Shown one piece after another: positions 44,109 to 54,835 of a stretch of DNA of 64,000 nucleotides; within the stretch, counting starts at the first letter, position 1, and each line of letters opens with the position of its first letter. A program made the position numbers and the translations under genes. Source of the DNA: Microvelia longipes. Taxonomy: Eukaryota > Arthropoda > Insecta > Hemiptera > Veliidae. The notes beneath the pieces were generated by a model. The model did no database searches, was not told where the DNA came from, and saw only the letters and a list, made by a program, of their open reading frames with translations. Location of the stretch: the NCBI GenBank assembly GCA_018340805.1, contig JACMZG010001911.1, positions 30,997,727-31,061,726 on the forward strand, given 5' to 3'.

Positions 44109-44896
44109 ATTTTTTACTTTTCCTCATTTATACCGTAGGTATATAGAAAAAGTATTGCAAAAAATCCGAAACTGGGATAAAAACGGAATTATCCGTTTTA
44201 GACGTTTTTAAGGCCTCCTGAGTAGTTTTTGCAAAGTTGTCTGTATGTATGTGTGTGTGTGTGTGTGTCTTTCATCATCGTAGTGCCAGTGTATTTATGC
44301 TAAAAAGTTGAAACTTTCTACAAAAATTATTCAATTGCTGTAATTGTGCTATTCGGAAAATAATTTTTGTATGACTTCATTAACCTGCAATATTGACTCA
44401 GTAAAAATTTCGAAAAATCATAAAACGCGGAAAAATTATGTGATTCGATTGAAATTTAATGCGCATGTAGCAATGTATAATACAAACATATGTGCCAAGT
44501 TTCATTTCATTATCCGCAATCGATCAATTATTATCGAATGACTTGTGTACGTTTTTTAAAAAATTGTGAAATATCATAAAATAAACTAATTAAGTTGAAA
44601 TTCGGTACAAGTGTATACCATTACGCAATAAATCAGTGCACTAAGTTTCGTTAAAATATGACAAGTGTATCTATGATTTTTGTTGGATCATAAAAGTTAA
44701 GCAGCATTGAGTGTGGTCAGTGCTGTATGGGTGACCACTGAGAGTGAAACGAATGTATTTAATATCTGGGTTCGAGCGAAGTGAGTCCGAATAGGTGTTG
44801 CAGCATACATTTGACGAATCGCATATTCGGCGGACGAGCGAAGCGAATCCGATATGATTAGGAAAAGTTCAGAGGTTCCCCGTACCCGATTTTTTT
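44109..44896 (+). repeat. Family C repeat, full-length reference copy
   Basis: It runs from ACTTTTCCTCATTTATACCG TAGGTATA, with a TATACC-GTA-GGTATA hairpin, through TTTTTAAGGCCTCCTGAGTA GTTTTTGCAAAGTTGTCTGT, a (GT)n tract, GTATTTATGCTAAAAAGTTG AAAC, CATAAAACGCGGAAAAAT, AATAAATCAGTGCACTAAGT TTCGTT, AAGTTAAGCAGCATTGAGTG, GGTTCGAGCGAAGTGAGTCC and GGACGAGCGAAGCGAATCCG, to GTTCCCCGTACCCGATTTTT T. No terminal inverted repeats and no long frame; the minus frame 44697-44957 is a shadow. Class unknown; a Helitron-like or retroposon origin is possible but unproven. Confidence 0.65.
44240..44267. repeat. (GT)n microsatellite in family C
   Basis: TGTATGTATGTGTGTGTGTG TGTGTGT within family C. Other copies have shorter versions here, such as GTATGTCTAAGTATGTGTAC at 51.5 kb. 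Confidence 0.85.
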
Positions 44897-47334
44897 CTAT
44901 CATGTTTAAAATAAATTTTATAAATAAAATTTGGTTAGAAATATATATTCTTAACAAGAGCTATATTAAGTAAATTTAATAAATTATAATTTTTTTCTGA
45001 ATCACTAACTCTCGAATTGTGTCAGTTTATGTTTATATCACATTATTTTATATTATTATCTATTATCAGTTTAAATTGATTATCAATTATAGGTTTATTA
45101 TCCATTTAAATAGATAGAATAAAATAGCTCACATGAAAAATAGTTCGAAATTCACTTTTATTACTGACTAGACAAGTTATTTCACATGACCTGATTTAAT
45201 TATTAGGTACTCGTTACTTGTTACTTTCAGCACAATACCAATCTACTAGCGAGTACACTTGATAGACCGTATATATTTTCGTTTTTACCTTTAGAAAGCA
45301 GGATTTGAATCTGTAATATTTACCATTCTAGGATCTGACCAGGATTTACAACGTCTATGATTCCAGTTCACAGCGACCCCTAACCGTAAAGATAGTAAGG
45401 TTATAGAAGCGTCTCTACATTTCTTAATGTCCTTAAGTACTGATCTTCTCTTTGCCAATTATCAAGCTTGTTTTCGTTGGGTCTTTAAGATGAAAAAAAC
45501 ATTCATTGAACTTTTTATTATTTAAAGTAAACTTAATTTCTAATAACCATTAACTACTCCTGGCCCTCAATTTAGCATGAGAAACAAATGTCTGACTCAC
45601 ATGCAATTCTATGGGAGGTGAGAAAGGGGGGGGGTAAAGCCCTCCCTAGTTTGAAATTAGCCCCCCAAGAAAAACATTGCGTTTTTAGCTACTAAATCTA
45701 AAATTTAATTTAATTTATTTAAAATATATTAAGATAACAAATAATGAAATAAAATACATTTATTTATCATATAAAAATATACTTTATCAATAAATAATCA
45801 ATTATGACTTTATTCTTCCTATTTTTAATAAGTTTAGTTAGCAACCAAAGGTTACCAATCAACAAAATCTACCTTTTTTTGGCAACCAAATAAAGTACTA
45901 CAAAGAGATAAGGTGATTATTCTTTATAAAAATAATCTGGACTGAAAATGTACGCGTTAACATTGCAGCATAATTAAAATAACCATTGGGGGGGGGGGGG
46001 GGGTATAAACGTCAAAATTGTTGCGCCACTGTTTTTATACGTTATTCATGAATTAATAAGTAATATAGAGAATCTCATGTTTCTCTTTTATTCTTTTAAT
46101 TAAATGCGAACATACTATTCTATTATTTGCATACTTTATAAATTTATAACTTAAAACACTAAAACTATGTTAGAATACATTGGAACTAAAATCAAGGGAA
46201 GAACTAAAATCTGGAGCGATAGGTTTGTAACCCGACGGTAAAAATGGTACCTAGGGTACGAATTTTTTAAGTTTGCAGAATGGGAATGGTTTTTCCCCAG
46301 CCTCAGGATAGATTATATTATATAAAAAAACAAAGCGCTAATTTCTCACGTATGGTGAATAAAAAAAATTAAAGACAGACTTTGAGTAGACTTATTCTTA
46401 AGTACTGATCTGTCTTAAGAATTGTTAACATGTGATGAGAAACGTTACTCGGGGAGATCAGTCCCTAGGACAGGGGTATAACTGATAGAAATATTTTATT
46501 TTTCATCTATGTAACATATTCTCGTTAATATTAAATATAGTAAACAAACTTTCTTATAATTAATTATTACATTACAAGCGATAAAGTCATATAACACTCT
46601 TTTTTGTATTAAATTATCAAAATATCAAAATTTTCCCTGCAATCAAAAAGTTTTCACGTTTCATCTCTGAAATTTTATTTTTTAACTTTAATGATTTAAT
46701 GGCTCACGACTTTTTTTATACTTCTAAGCTTTTTAAAGTTCTAAGTTTCCTTGATTTTGTATATAATATAGCGATAATAAAAAAAAAGTTTAATATAGCA
46801 ATTTATTTTTTCTCTCCTCTAAATCTTTCACTTTTTGAGAGGCGTCTCACGATGCTATCAGATCTGCAGGAGGAGGCAAGTTAATTTAACCACGTAGATA
46901 TCTTTTTGTATTAATAATTTATTATACAAATTTGTATATTTTATATAAGTTAAGTCATAAATAAATTAACTTTTTCAAAAATGTATCTTTGACGGGTAAA
47001 ATTAATACGGTTTACATAAAAATCAATTTAAAAAATAGTAATACAATATACGTTGCATCATAAACTCACGTAAGAAATACATTAAAATATATATAATTTA
47101 AACAAAACTTGCTCCGCTCGCTAAATTGCTTAAATTATTATTATTATGGCACATTGTAAACTAGGTCACTTTGCTCGCTACTTTTCTCATGTCTGTAATG
47201 GTACATAGTAATTAGGATCTCGCAGATTGCTTATAGTAATAATAAAAATAGTAAATTAAGGCTCGAGTCAATCAATAAATATCTTGTTTTTATAAAAAAG
47301 AATATTTAAAAAAATATTCTTTTAAGGGTAACCT
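44897..47334. other. AT-rich stretch, no gene seen; G run
   Basis: A 17-base G run lies at 45987-46003 and an 8-base G run at about 45627. Short CGCTCGCTA motifs occur at 47113 and 47176. Frames such as 46699-46884 have no recognisable motif. Confidence 0.4.
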
Positions 47335-47475
47335 AAGGTACGGGGAACCTTGGAACCTTTTCTCATTACATCGGAAGTAATGAAAAAAATCCTCCCTCCT
47401 TTGGACTCGCTTTGCTCATCCTCAGAATATACAATTCGTCAAATGTATATGTACTGCAACATTAGAATCCAACCA
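47335..47475 (-). repeat. Family C terminal fragment
   Basis: The plus strand reads AGGTACGGGGAACCTTGGAA CC, GGACTCGCTTTGCTCATCCT and ACAATTCGTCAAATGTATA, the family C end in reverse. Confidence 0.65.
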
Positions 47476-47561
47476 ACAGCCTTCGAAAACGTCGATAAAA
47501 TATTTTACAGATAGACAGACGCTCTTGATGTGATAGTAATTAGGGAGAGAAGAGATCACTT

Positions 47562-47740
47562 AGCTAGTAGGCCACGTTGTTGGGCCCTTTTTGCTAACTC
47601 CCTTAGATAGAAGATAGTGCTTCACCTTATGAGCCCTAGTGGAGGCATTTTTGCATCTAATCCACTGAAGATCCTTAACTTTACTATAAGTTTCTACAGC
47701 TTTCACTAGAAGCAACACGTGCCCCCCTAACAGACACTCG
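47562..47740 (-). pseudogene. Short unassigned open frame, about 60 codons
   Basis: On the minus strand there is an uninterrupted frame without ATG, containing KVKDLQWIRCKNASTRAHKV and LLSKGVSKKGPTTWPTS. It ends at TAG/TAA on both sides. Composition is protein-like and GC is higher than around it. I do not recognise the family. It may be a scrap of a transposase, an exon or a chance frame. Confidence 0.2.
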
Positions 47741-47744
47741 TACT

Positions 47745-49345
47745 AATGATGATAAATGCATGCATAAATTTTTATTAAATAAATTTAGAAAAATTATTTA
47801 GTAACGAAATTGATTACAGAAAAGAATACGTTTTTATATATTCCTGGAACAAAAATAGTTCATGATACAATTTTTTGCGTCGATCTGTCGCATTTATTAA
47901 TTGACATGAATTTATTTACGTAAAACAATCATAAATTAAAGAAGAAAATTGCTAAGAATAAATTCTAAAGCAAGCTTGTGTTTTGTGTCAAAAAGACCCC
48001 ATCTACATCCGTATCAAGCACAGTTAACGAGATATTCTTTAGACATTAGTTTGAAAAGGTTCTATATAGAAAGAAAATTAGAATTTAAAGAGAATCTTAC
48101 TTTCATATATGGCAGCTTGTTTTATGAAACATATAAATTTTATTTTCAGATGTTTAATACACTTGATTTATCTTAGAAGTAAAAAAAATATGTATAAATA
48201 AACTACAAAAATTTAATAGCAGAAGTATCAATTAAAGAAAAAACAGAATAGATCAAATAAGCAATTATAACATATGAGTATTAAAAATATGGAAAGAGAG
48301 CCTTAATAAAAAATAATAATTTGGTGAAGAGCAACGCTCCGTTGCTTGGTCCATCTCAATCTAGTTTTTAAAGGTAGTTTCATCTAAAGATTATAAGGTT
48401 CAGGAACTTGAAAACATAAAAAAAAATAAAAGAAGATGGCCGACTTATGGATCTTAATAGCCTTTGGGGTTTACCTTACAAAACTTCCAACTCAGTCATT
48501 ACATCCAAAAAAAAGTACCTACAATTTTCTGACCGAAAAAAAAACAGGTAATTTCCTCCCGAAGATAATTTTTTTGTGAGAGTTTTTGAATTATTACTGT
48601 ATAAAGAATTCTAAGAGAAGGCTTTGATGAAACCATCTAAAGTTTTGAACTCACCTTGAGATTTTTTTAATGATTTAATTTGAAAGTATAAAAAAAACCT
48701 TATAGATCTAATGATTTAGTTATACCCAGGCAGGTAGAGGTAATAAACAAATATAGAAGGAAAAATAATAAGAAAATAATAATAGGATACATAGATTTAG
48801 AAAATCTAATAAAATGTTAGACTTCAAGAAAAAATTCTATTTTTTTTTAAATTACTGAATAAAGATGATATACATACGTTCATCCAAATAATAGGTTATT
48901 ACTTCATGCCTACACTCAAGAATATATTTCTATTCCTGTCTTAATAATTTTCAATTTTACATAATTTACTTTGCCTACAGTGTTATCTAATAGTAATTTT
49001 GTACTAATGAAAATTTAACCAAACCATACTTTAAACTTCACGAAAGCAAAATATTGGTTTTGCTCAGAGTTACATATTTAGGAAAATTGTGGATTCAGTT
49101 TCTAGTAATTTATTATATATTCAATACTTTTGTACTTGCCTAAGTGTCTGGTTTATGCTTTATAACTTCGAGCTGTTGCATTACTACTCCATACTCGATT
49201 TTTTCTGGGATTTACAAAAAAATGCCCTCATTTATGCCATTGGTTATACAATTAATATTAACTCTAATTTAAAGCTCAGTTAGGGCTGAAATGTGAAAGT
49301 TTATATCGCATTGAATTTGAAAAACGAATAGTAATGCTATTGAAA
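47745..49345. other. AT-rich stretch, no gene seen
   Basis: Frames at 47949-48176 and 49089-49283 show no family motif. Nothing else is supported. Confidence 0.4.
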
Positions 49346-49354
49346 TTTCAAACC

Positions 49355-49560
49355 CTGTGCCAGAATTATTTTGTAGTATAAACTTATATTGTGTAATTAA
49401 GACGATAAAAAATTATCACCGGTACCATGATTTGAACCTGTAGAAACCCTAGCTTTGAGAGCTATAAGTGCTTTTATTGGCTCTGAACAATTTCCATTCT
49501 CCCACAGCACTAAAATATCCCATTAGCGATTTTTCCCCCAAAGGGAATTCGCTAAAAACA
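49355..49560 (-). repeat. Composite-repeat tail fragment with tRNA-like module
   Basis: The minus strand has ATAGCTCTCAAAGCTAGGGT, CAGGTTCAAATCATGGTACC and GATAATTTTTTATCGTCTT, then ATAAGTTTATACTACAAAAT AATTCTGGC, matching the 39.44-39.6 kb segment. GGGAATTCGCTAAAAAC at 49545 is the outer-end motif. Confidence 0.6.
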
Positions 49561-49589
49561 TCAAAAACGAAACCTTGAATAAGGACTCC

Positions 49590-50224
49590 CGGAGTATTTA
49601 TGCTAGAGAGTTGATACTCTCTACTAGGAACAAAATCAAACTTTAGACTTTATGCGCTATCCAGAAACTATCTTTTAACACTTCAATAATCCACAATATT
49701 GACTCGAATTTCGAAAATTCATGAAACCCAAAACATTGTCGATCGGTTTGAAATTTAGCACTTATGTATTAGACCACAAAATATGTGACAAGTTTCATCT
49801 CGTTATCAGCATTATAGTAATAATAATAATAATGCCCGTTTAGAGCCTTGCGGCCAATCAGGGATAATCCCCGCGGGAACAACCTAAAGTGGAAGTAGCG
49901 ACCGTTACGCTCAAAGTGTAATCTAAAGTTGACTATCATTTATTTGAACAATTATCTTACATAATCTGAGAGCGTAACCTGGGATGCGAACCCCAGACCT
50001 CCGTGTTGTCAAAGGTCAAGTATAATAACTGACGCCTTAACGACCTCGACAATGGAGGCCGCGTTATCAGCATTAGTCAATTTTTATCAATTGACTTCTA
50101 GATAAGTTTTTTTAATAGTGAAAAATCGTAAAATAATTTAATTAAGATGAAATTTAGTACAAGTTTATCTCTTTATGTATAATAAATAAGTATACTAAGT
50201 CTCTTTAAAATCGGTAAAGTCTTT
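49590..50224 (+). repeat. Family C repeat, first part of a twice-interrupted copy
   Basis: GTATTTATGCTAGAGAGTTG A, ATGCGCTATCCAGAAACTAT, CATGAAACCCAAAACATTG and TTAGTACAAGTTTATCTCTT TATGTATAATAAATAAG follow the middle of family C. A SINE lies at 49815-50061; the C sequence resumes directly after the duplication. A second interruption begins near 50221. Confidence 0.65.
49801..50075 (-). mobile_element. tRNA-derived SINE with 14-bp target duplication
   Basis: CGTTATCAGCATTA occurs at 49801-49814 and again at 50062-50075, an exact 14-bp duplication. Between, on the minus strand, GGCCTCCATTGTCGAGGTCG TTAAGGCG carries an A-box-like segment and GGGGTTCGCATCCC a B box with pairing arms, giving a pol III head of the Leu/Ser type. 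A body with AACGGTCGCTACTTCCACTT follows, ending in an (ATT)n tail. Length is about 247 bp. It depends on a LINE for movement, and its insertion into family C is clear. Confidence 0.88.
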
Positions 50225-50564
50225 TTAAAAAGTATATAGGTCCTCCTACACCATTATAAGCCACCTGTTACAAGGTTTTCTTCTAGGAGGCTCTTTTTAT
50301 AGTACTTATATGACAAAACTGTAGATCAATGTAACTTATATGACTTTTAAAGTCCGCTACCAGTCACTGGACGAGATCCTTCCTCCTACATCTCACCGGC
50401 ACTGTTGATGGCTATTTGCCGAAAGCCGGCTCTGTCAATTAATTTTTAAAAGATAATGTTTATTGGAGAGACGTGGTTGTTGGTGTTATTTATTGAAACT
50501 TATATGCTTTTTGTAAATTAGAAATTGTATGTAATTGTTGTATGAGGATAATTATAACTAAATA
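50221..50564 (+). repeat. Family D copy inserted in family C
   Basis: Flanked by family C on both sides (AAAATCGGTAAAGT before, TATCTACGGTTTTCGTTGAATCA after). It contains CCTCCTACATCTCACCGGCA, the hammerhead-like core at 50397-50435 and TTTATTGGAGAGACGTGG, the family D end. The target duplication is not clear. Confidence 0.55.
50397..50435 (+). ncRNA. Hammerhead-like motif, best-paired copy
   Basis: Stem I GGCA (50397-50400) pairs with TGTC (50432-50435), with one G-U. Core CTGTTGA (50401-50407) differs from CTGATGA at one invariant base. After one extra U, stem II is GGC-TATTT-GCC. GAAA lies at 50420-50423. Stem III is A-U and G-C around CCGG, placing CTC (NUH) at 50429-50431 with predicted cleavage after 50431. 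All parts are in type I order with a minimal stem III. The core change probably inactivates this copy. Confidence 0.5.
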
Positions 50565-50700
50565 AATATCTACGGTTTTCGTTGAATCATAAAAGTTAAG
50601 CAGCATCGAGCGAGGATAGTGCCTGGATAGGTGACAGCTGACGATAAAAGGAATGTATTTACTGTCTTAGGACGAGCGAAGCGAATCCAAAGACGTGTTG
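50565..50700 (+). repeat. Family C repeat, remainder
   Basis: ATCATAAAAGTTAAGCAGCA TCGAGCGAGGATAGTGCC and GGACGAGCGAAGCGAATCCA AAGACGTGTTGCAGTACATT continue the copy broken at 50221. Confidence 0.7.
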
Positions 50701-51365
50701 CAGTACATTTGGTTATTTTTAAATTAATTTTACATTTATTAATATTCATGACTAAAGTGCCCAATTATAATTGACAATGTAAGCGGTATTTATTGAAATG
50801 AATGCCATTATGTGAATATAAATACTAAAATTGAGATCTCCTCAATACTTTCAGTATGCGGATATGAACTATTATCTTGACTCAACCCAATACTTTGTCT
50901 TCTAATGACCTAAAATTCAGTCAAAATATACGCCATTTTCTCAAATCGACACCCATTTTTGTAATATAATTCCACATCAGAAAGACCGGGAGGCATCTAA
51001 AATTAACTTTGCACCTGTATTATTTTTTTGTGGACTCTAAAGAAAAAACTTAATAACTATTTTGAAACGCTTTTAAAATTATTTTATACCTGAAAAGTTT
51101 CCTGCTTCTGACTAATTTCCTTTTTTCTATAAGATAATAACTAAATTGTTGTTTCAGTTTTTACAGGTGAAAGTCAAGTTTGATTGAACTTACTCTTATT
51201 CTATCGTATATTAATTAAATTTTAATAGTATAATTACTGGTTTGGTATGAGTAGGGTATTATGTAATACAAACGAGATAATGGATAAACACTTTTTTAAA
51301 GATTTATGCATTTATGTATAAAAATTTAAGTTTGAAATTCATTTTACTCCTCGATTTAAATTCTA
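50701..51365. other. AT-rich stretch, no gene seen
   Basis: No recognisable feature. Confidence 0.4.
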
Positions 51366-51369
51366 TTTT

Positions 51370-52115
51370 TACTTTTCCTCATTTATATACCGTAGGTATA
51401 TTGGAAAAGTATTGTGTTTGCGAAAAAATCCGTAACCGGAAATTACCTGAATTACCCGTTTAGGTGTTTTTAAGGCTTCCTGAGTGGTTTTTACAAAGTT
51501 GTATGTCTAAGTATGTGTACAAAACATTGTACAAGAATCAAGCTATAGGTGTAGTTATGCTATTTAAAAAATATTTTTATGACGTTATTAACTCGCAATA
51601 ATAACAAAGCAAAAATTTTGAAATGTAATAAAACGAGGAAAAATGTTGCGATTGGATTGAGAGTTGGCATAGTCTGAACATATGTGCCATGTTTGATCTC
51701 ATTATGAGCATTAATTTAATAGTTATTAGATGAGTTGTGTACGTTTTTTATAAAATTGTAAAAATCGGAAAATAATTTATATTAGTTGACATTTAGTAGA
51801 AGTGTATATCTTTACGTATTAAATAAGTACACCAAGTTTCGTTGCAATAGTAGAAGTATATCCATGATTTTTGTTAGATCATAAAGTTTAAGCAGCTTCA
51901 AGCGTAGCCACTGCCTGGACGGGTAACCGCTGGGAATGAAACGGATTAATTTACTATTTGAGGACGAGCAAAGCGAGTCCAAAAACGTTTGGCAGTATAC
52001 ATTTAACGACTTGTACATCCTGAGGACAAGCAAAGCGAGCCCAAAGTAGGGAGAATGATCGTCGCGAATCCGATGTGATAAGAAAAGTTCGGAGGTACTC
52101 CGCACTCGATTTTAT
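51370..52115 (+). repeat. Family C repeat, full-length copy
   Basis: Starts ACTTTTCCTCATTTATATAC CGTAGGTATA and ends AAGTTCGGAGGTACTCCGCA CTCGATTTTA. It aligns along its length with 44109-44896 but is clearly diverged. It contains two GAGGAC(G/A)AGCAAAGCGAG blocks. Confidence 0.68.
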
Positions 52116-52311
52116 TACTTTATCAGCATTTATAGTTTAACATGCCTGATATGTAGTAATTTAAAAGCCAGCATGATAAACGTATTCCTCAGTCTAAGTT
52201 TATTTCATTCGTAGTTTTATTAACAGATATTTGAGTAAGTCGCTCTTGATTTTACTTTATTTTAAGTTCAATTCAGTGATTTTTAATCAAATAAATCACT
52301 TAAAAAAAATC

Positions 52312-52480
52312 AAAATTTCTGGTGCGGAGGTCCGCAAGCAGGGCGATTTTTCTTTGAAATGCTTTCTTTATCTCTCAACAATCTATTTCTTACTTAAGTT
52401 TCCGGTTTATAACCTGAACAGCATTAGCATGACTACTTGTTACTCGTGTTTTTTGGATTTCTCAAAGGAAATTCGTATAT
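52312..52480 (+). repeat. Composite-repeat tail fragment
   Basis: TTCTGGTGCGGAGGTCCGCA AGCAGGGCGATTTTTCTTTG, CAACAATCTATTTCTTACTT AAG and CTCAAAGGAAATTCG match 38808-39003 and 24176-24360 with strong divergence. Confidence 0.6.
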
Positions 52481-54130
52481 TTATTCCATCATAGGTAATG
52501 CAAAACGTTAGTTATCATTGCATAGTTGGCAATCTTAGGTTTCTCTTGCACTATTATTTTATATCTTCGGAACGTGTCAATTTGATGTTACCTTCAACAC
52601 ATCTTGAATGATTATCACAGAGTGGCACGGTACATAACATATAGTGGAACATCGTCTAGCTTGATACATTCCAAGATGTCCACAACTTATCCTAAATTTT
52701 CGGTTAAAATTTGATTTAGAGAAATAATATAAATAATAACAGTCGATGAAGCACTGAGCTTATATAGCAAAAGTTAGCATCAATGCGCCATAAGCAAGAA
52801 GCACATGCGCGTGCTTTATTAAGCCTAGTATTGTCAGTATTAGCAAAATACCAATTTTTGTACACAAAATATCTCTCTTCGCTTAGTTTGGTTTTGGAAA
52901 CTATGCATGTGTTAATTAAGTTCCATGTGAAATAAAATCATCTAAAAACAAAAAGTATTGTTGACTTTAATACTAATAACAGTTGAGTCTGTTTTAGTAT
53001 TTGACATTAATTATTTTTTTCATGGAGTTTTTATGACTACAATTTAATCGTGATTTTGACTTTAATGATTAACTGTTTAAGGCATATTTATTAAGCCTAT
53101 TATCCCCAAAGTTATCCTAAGTAATTTATATTGAAAAGATTTAGAAAAGAAGTATTGAAAAACCTTTTGCGTATATTCAACACAATTAAGGCTTAACTCA
53201 ACAATTAAATCTATTTAAACTTATAAAGCGGGACTCCATTATGTTTCCTACTCCAATGTGTCCCCTTATACCTTTTAAATATATTTGATTACATATAAGT
53301 GTGTGTGTGTGTGAATCTCTATATCGGATAAGTTAATTGTATGCGGCCGTTAAAGTATTCAACGATGGTCTCAAACACTATAACCTTTTAATAAAAATAA
53401 TACAAAAGTTGAACCCGGTATTTAATGATATCTACATTGTAAAAAAGATCAACTTTAATGATGGTACTGGCATATGGCGGAGAGGACCTATGATTACACG
53501 GTTTTTTAATGGTACCCCGGAGGGAAGGGTACCTTGATAGATTCATTGTGAGCCATCTTGCACTATACAATATTTTTTCCATGCGCAGCTGCGCAATATA
53601 AATCTATAGAAACCTTCTACTTTATCATCGGGGAAAAAAACGAAGCACTACTAAATTTTAAAAAAAGGTTGTTATAAAAAAAATAAAGTTCCATAAACAA
53701 TAAGATGAGAGCCTGGAGATGATTTATGTTTAGATTTGGAATGCGCACGAGAAACATGGGAACATCTTATTAATGTTCCCTATCCTACGTATAGTCTTAC
53801 CCTGTGTTTATTATTATGAAGATACTTGTACATTACGAAGACAAGTCAACGTTATTAATATCATTACTTAATCCTCGACAAGTATAAAGCGACCACTACT
53901 TAAGATTTACTTTAAAAATTATTTATTATACCATAGATGACTTTAGAAAAATGTATACTGTATTTTGTTCTGTACTTTGCAGTATGTATACCGAAACAAG
54001 TACTTATGTTAAATTAATAATTTTGATTTGAAAATAAGTTACTAAAGAAGACTGTAATTATTCAAACAAGTAAAAAGATATAATTACGTAGAGATGACAC
54101 TGCCGTCCATCTCATACCATTGGGCGGTCC
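52481..54130. other. AT-rich stretch, no gene seen
   Basis: A short (GT)n run lies near 53300-53314. Opposed small frames at 53337-53582 show no motif. Nothing is supported as a gene. Confidence 0.4.
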
Positions 54131-54134
54131 GAAG

Positions 54135-54136
<2 letters not shown>

Positions 54137-54200
<64 letters not shown>

Positions 54201-54218
54201 ATTATAATATATATGTAT

Positions 54219-54252
<34 letters not shown>
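54137..54252. repeat. (TA)n then (GT)n compound microsatellite
   Basis: About 75 bases of TA alternation with short breaks, followed by a TGTGTG run at 54220-54250. The frames across it are repeat translations. Confidence 0.92.
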
Positions 54253-54254
<2 letters not shown>

Positions 54255-54377
54255 ATATACATTAGTGTCCGCAGAGAGGGGTCAAACAGGTCACTTGACC
54301 CCCCTGGAAAATCAGAAAAGTTAGATTCACCGCTTTTCATAAAAATAACTAACGCTAGATTGCTGTAAATGTCAAGA

Positions 54378-54545
54378 ACAGGCTCGCTTCGCTCGCTAGA
54401 TTGATAAGATACGTAAATCGGACAAGCTTCCCTTGCTAAATTGTTGAATTTAAAAATTATGTTAACTAATAGAGGTTTGCTTCGCTCGCTATGTCGATAA
54501 CACCCTTATTTAATATGCTTTAAGGAACTCGCTTCGTTTGCTAAA
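54378..54545. repeat. Spaced CGCTTCGCTCGCTA motifs
   Basis: GCTCGCTTCGCTCGCTAGAT TGATA, AAGCTTCCCTTGCTAAATTG, TTGCTTCGCTCGCTATGTCG ATA and CTCGCTTCGTTTGCTAAA recur about 50-60 bases apart. They resemble the end motif of family C but lack its flanks. Confidence 0.55.
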
Positions 54546-54714
54546 GGTCTAAATGAATTGGAATATTTATTTAAGTACAATAAATAAAATATTACATAGT
54601 TTTTGTCAATACATTATAATTTAGTTTAGCAAAGCCCCACACTTGTGGTTAACTGGACTCCAATCTCTAAATTTTGTGTAAGGGTGCTGAATATTAAACC
54701 CGTAGCTCTTTGGG

Positions 54715-54763
54715 GAACCCCTCCCCCCCCCCCCCCTCCCTTGGAAAAATCCTGCGGACGCCA

Positions 54764-54811
<48 letters not shown>

Positions 54812-54835
54812 ATATATATATATATACATACCTTT
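54715..54835. repeat. C run and (TA)n microsatellite
   Basis: A CCCCTCCCCCCCCCCCCCCT-type tract at 54719-54739 is followed by (TA)n at 54768-54830. Confidence 0.9.

Noticed and set aside
45987..46003. G run as a G-quadruplex regulator
   Set aside because: A single 17-base G run without nearby gene; equally likely a slippage or assembly artefact.
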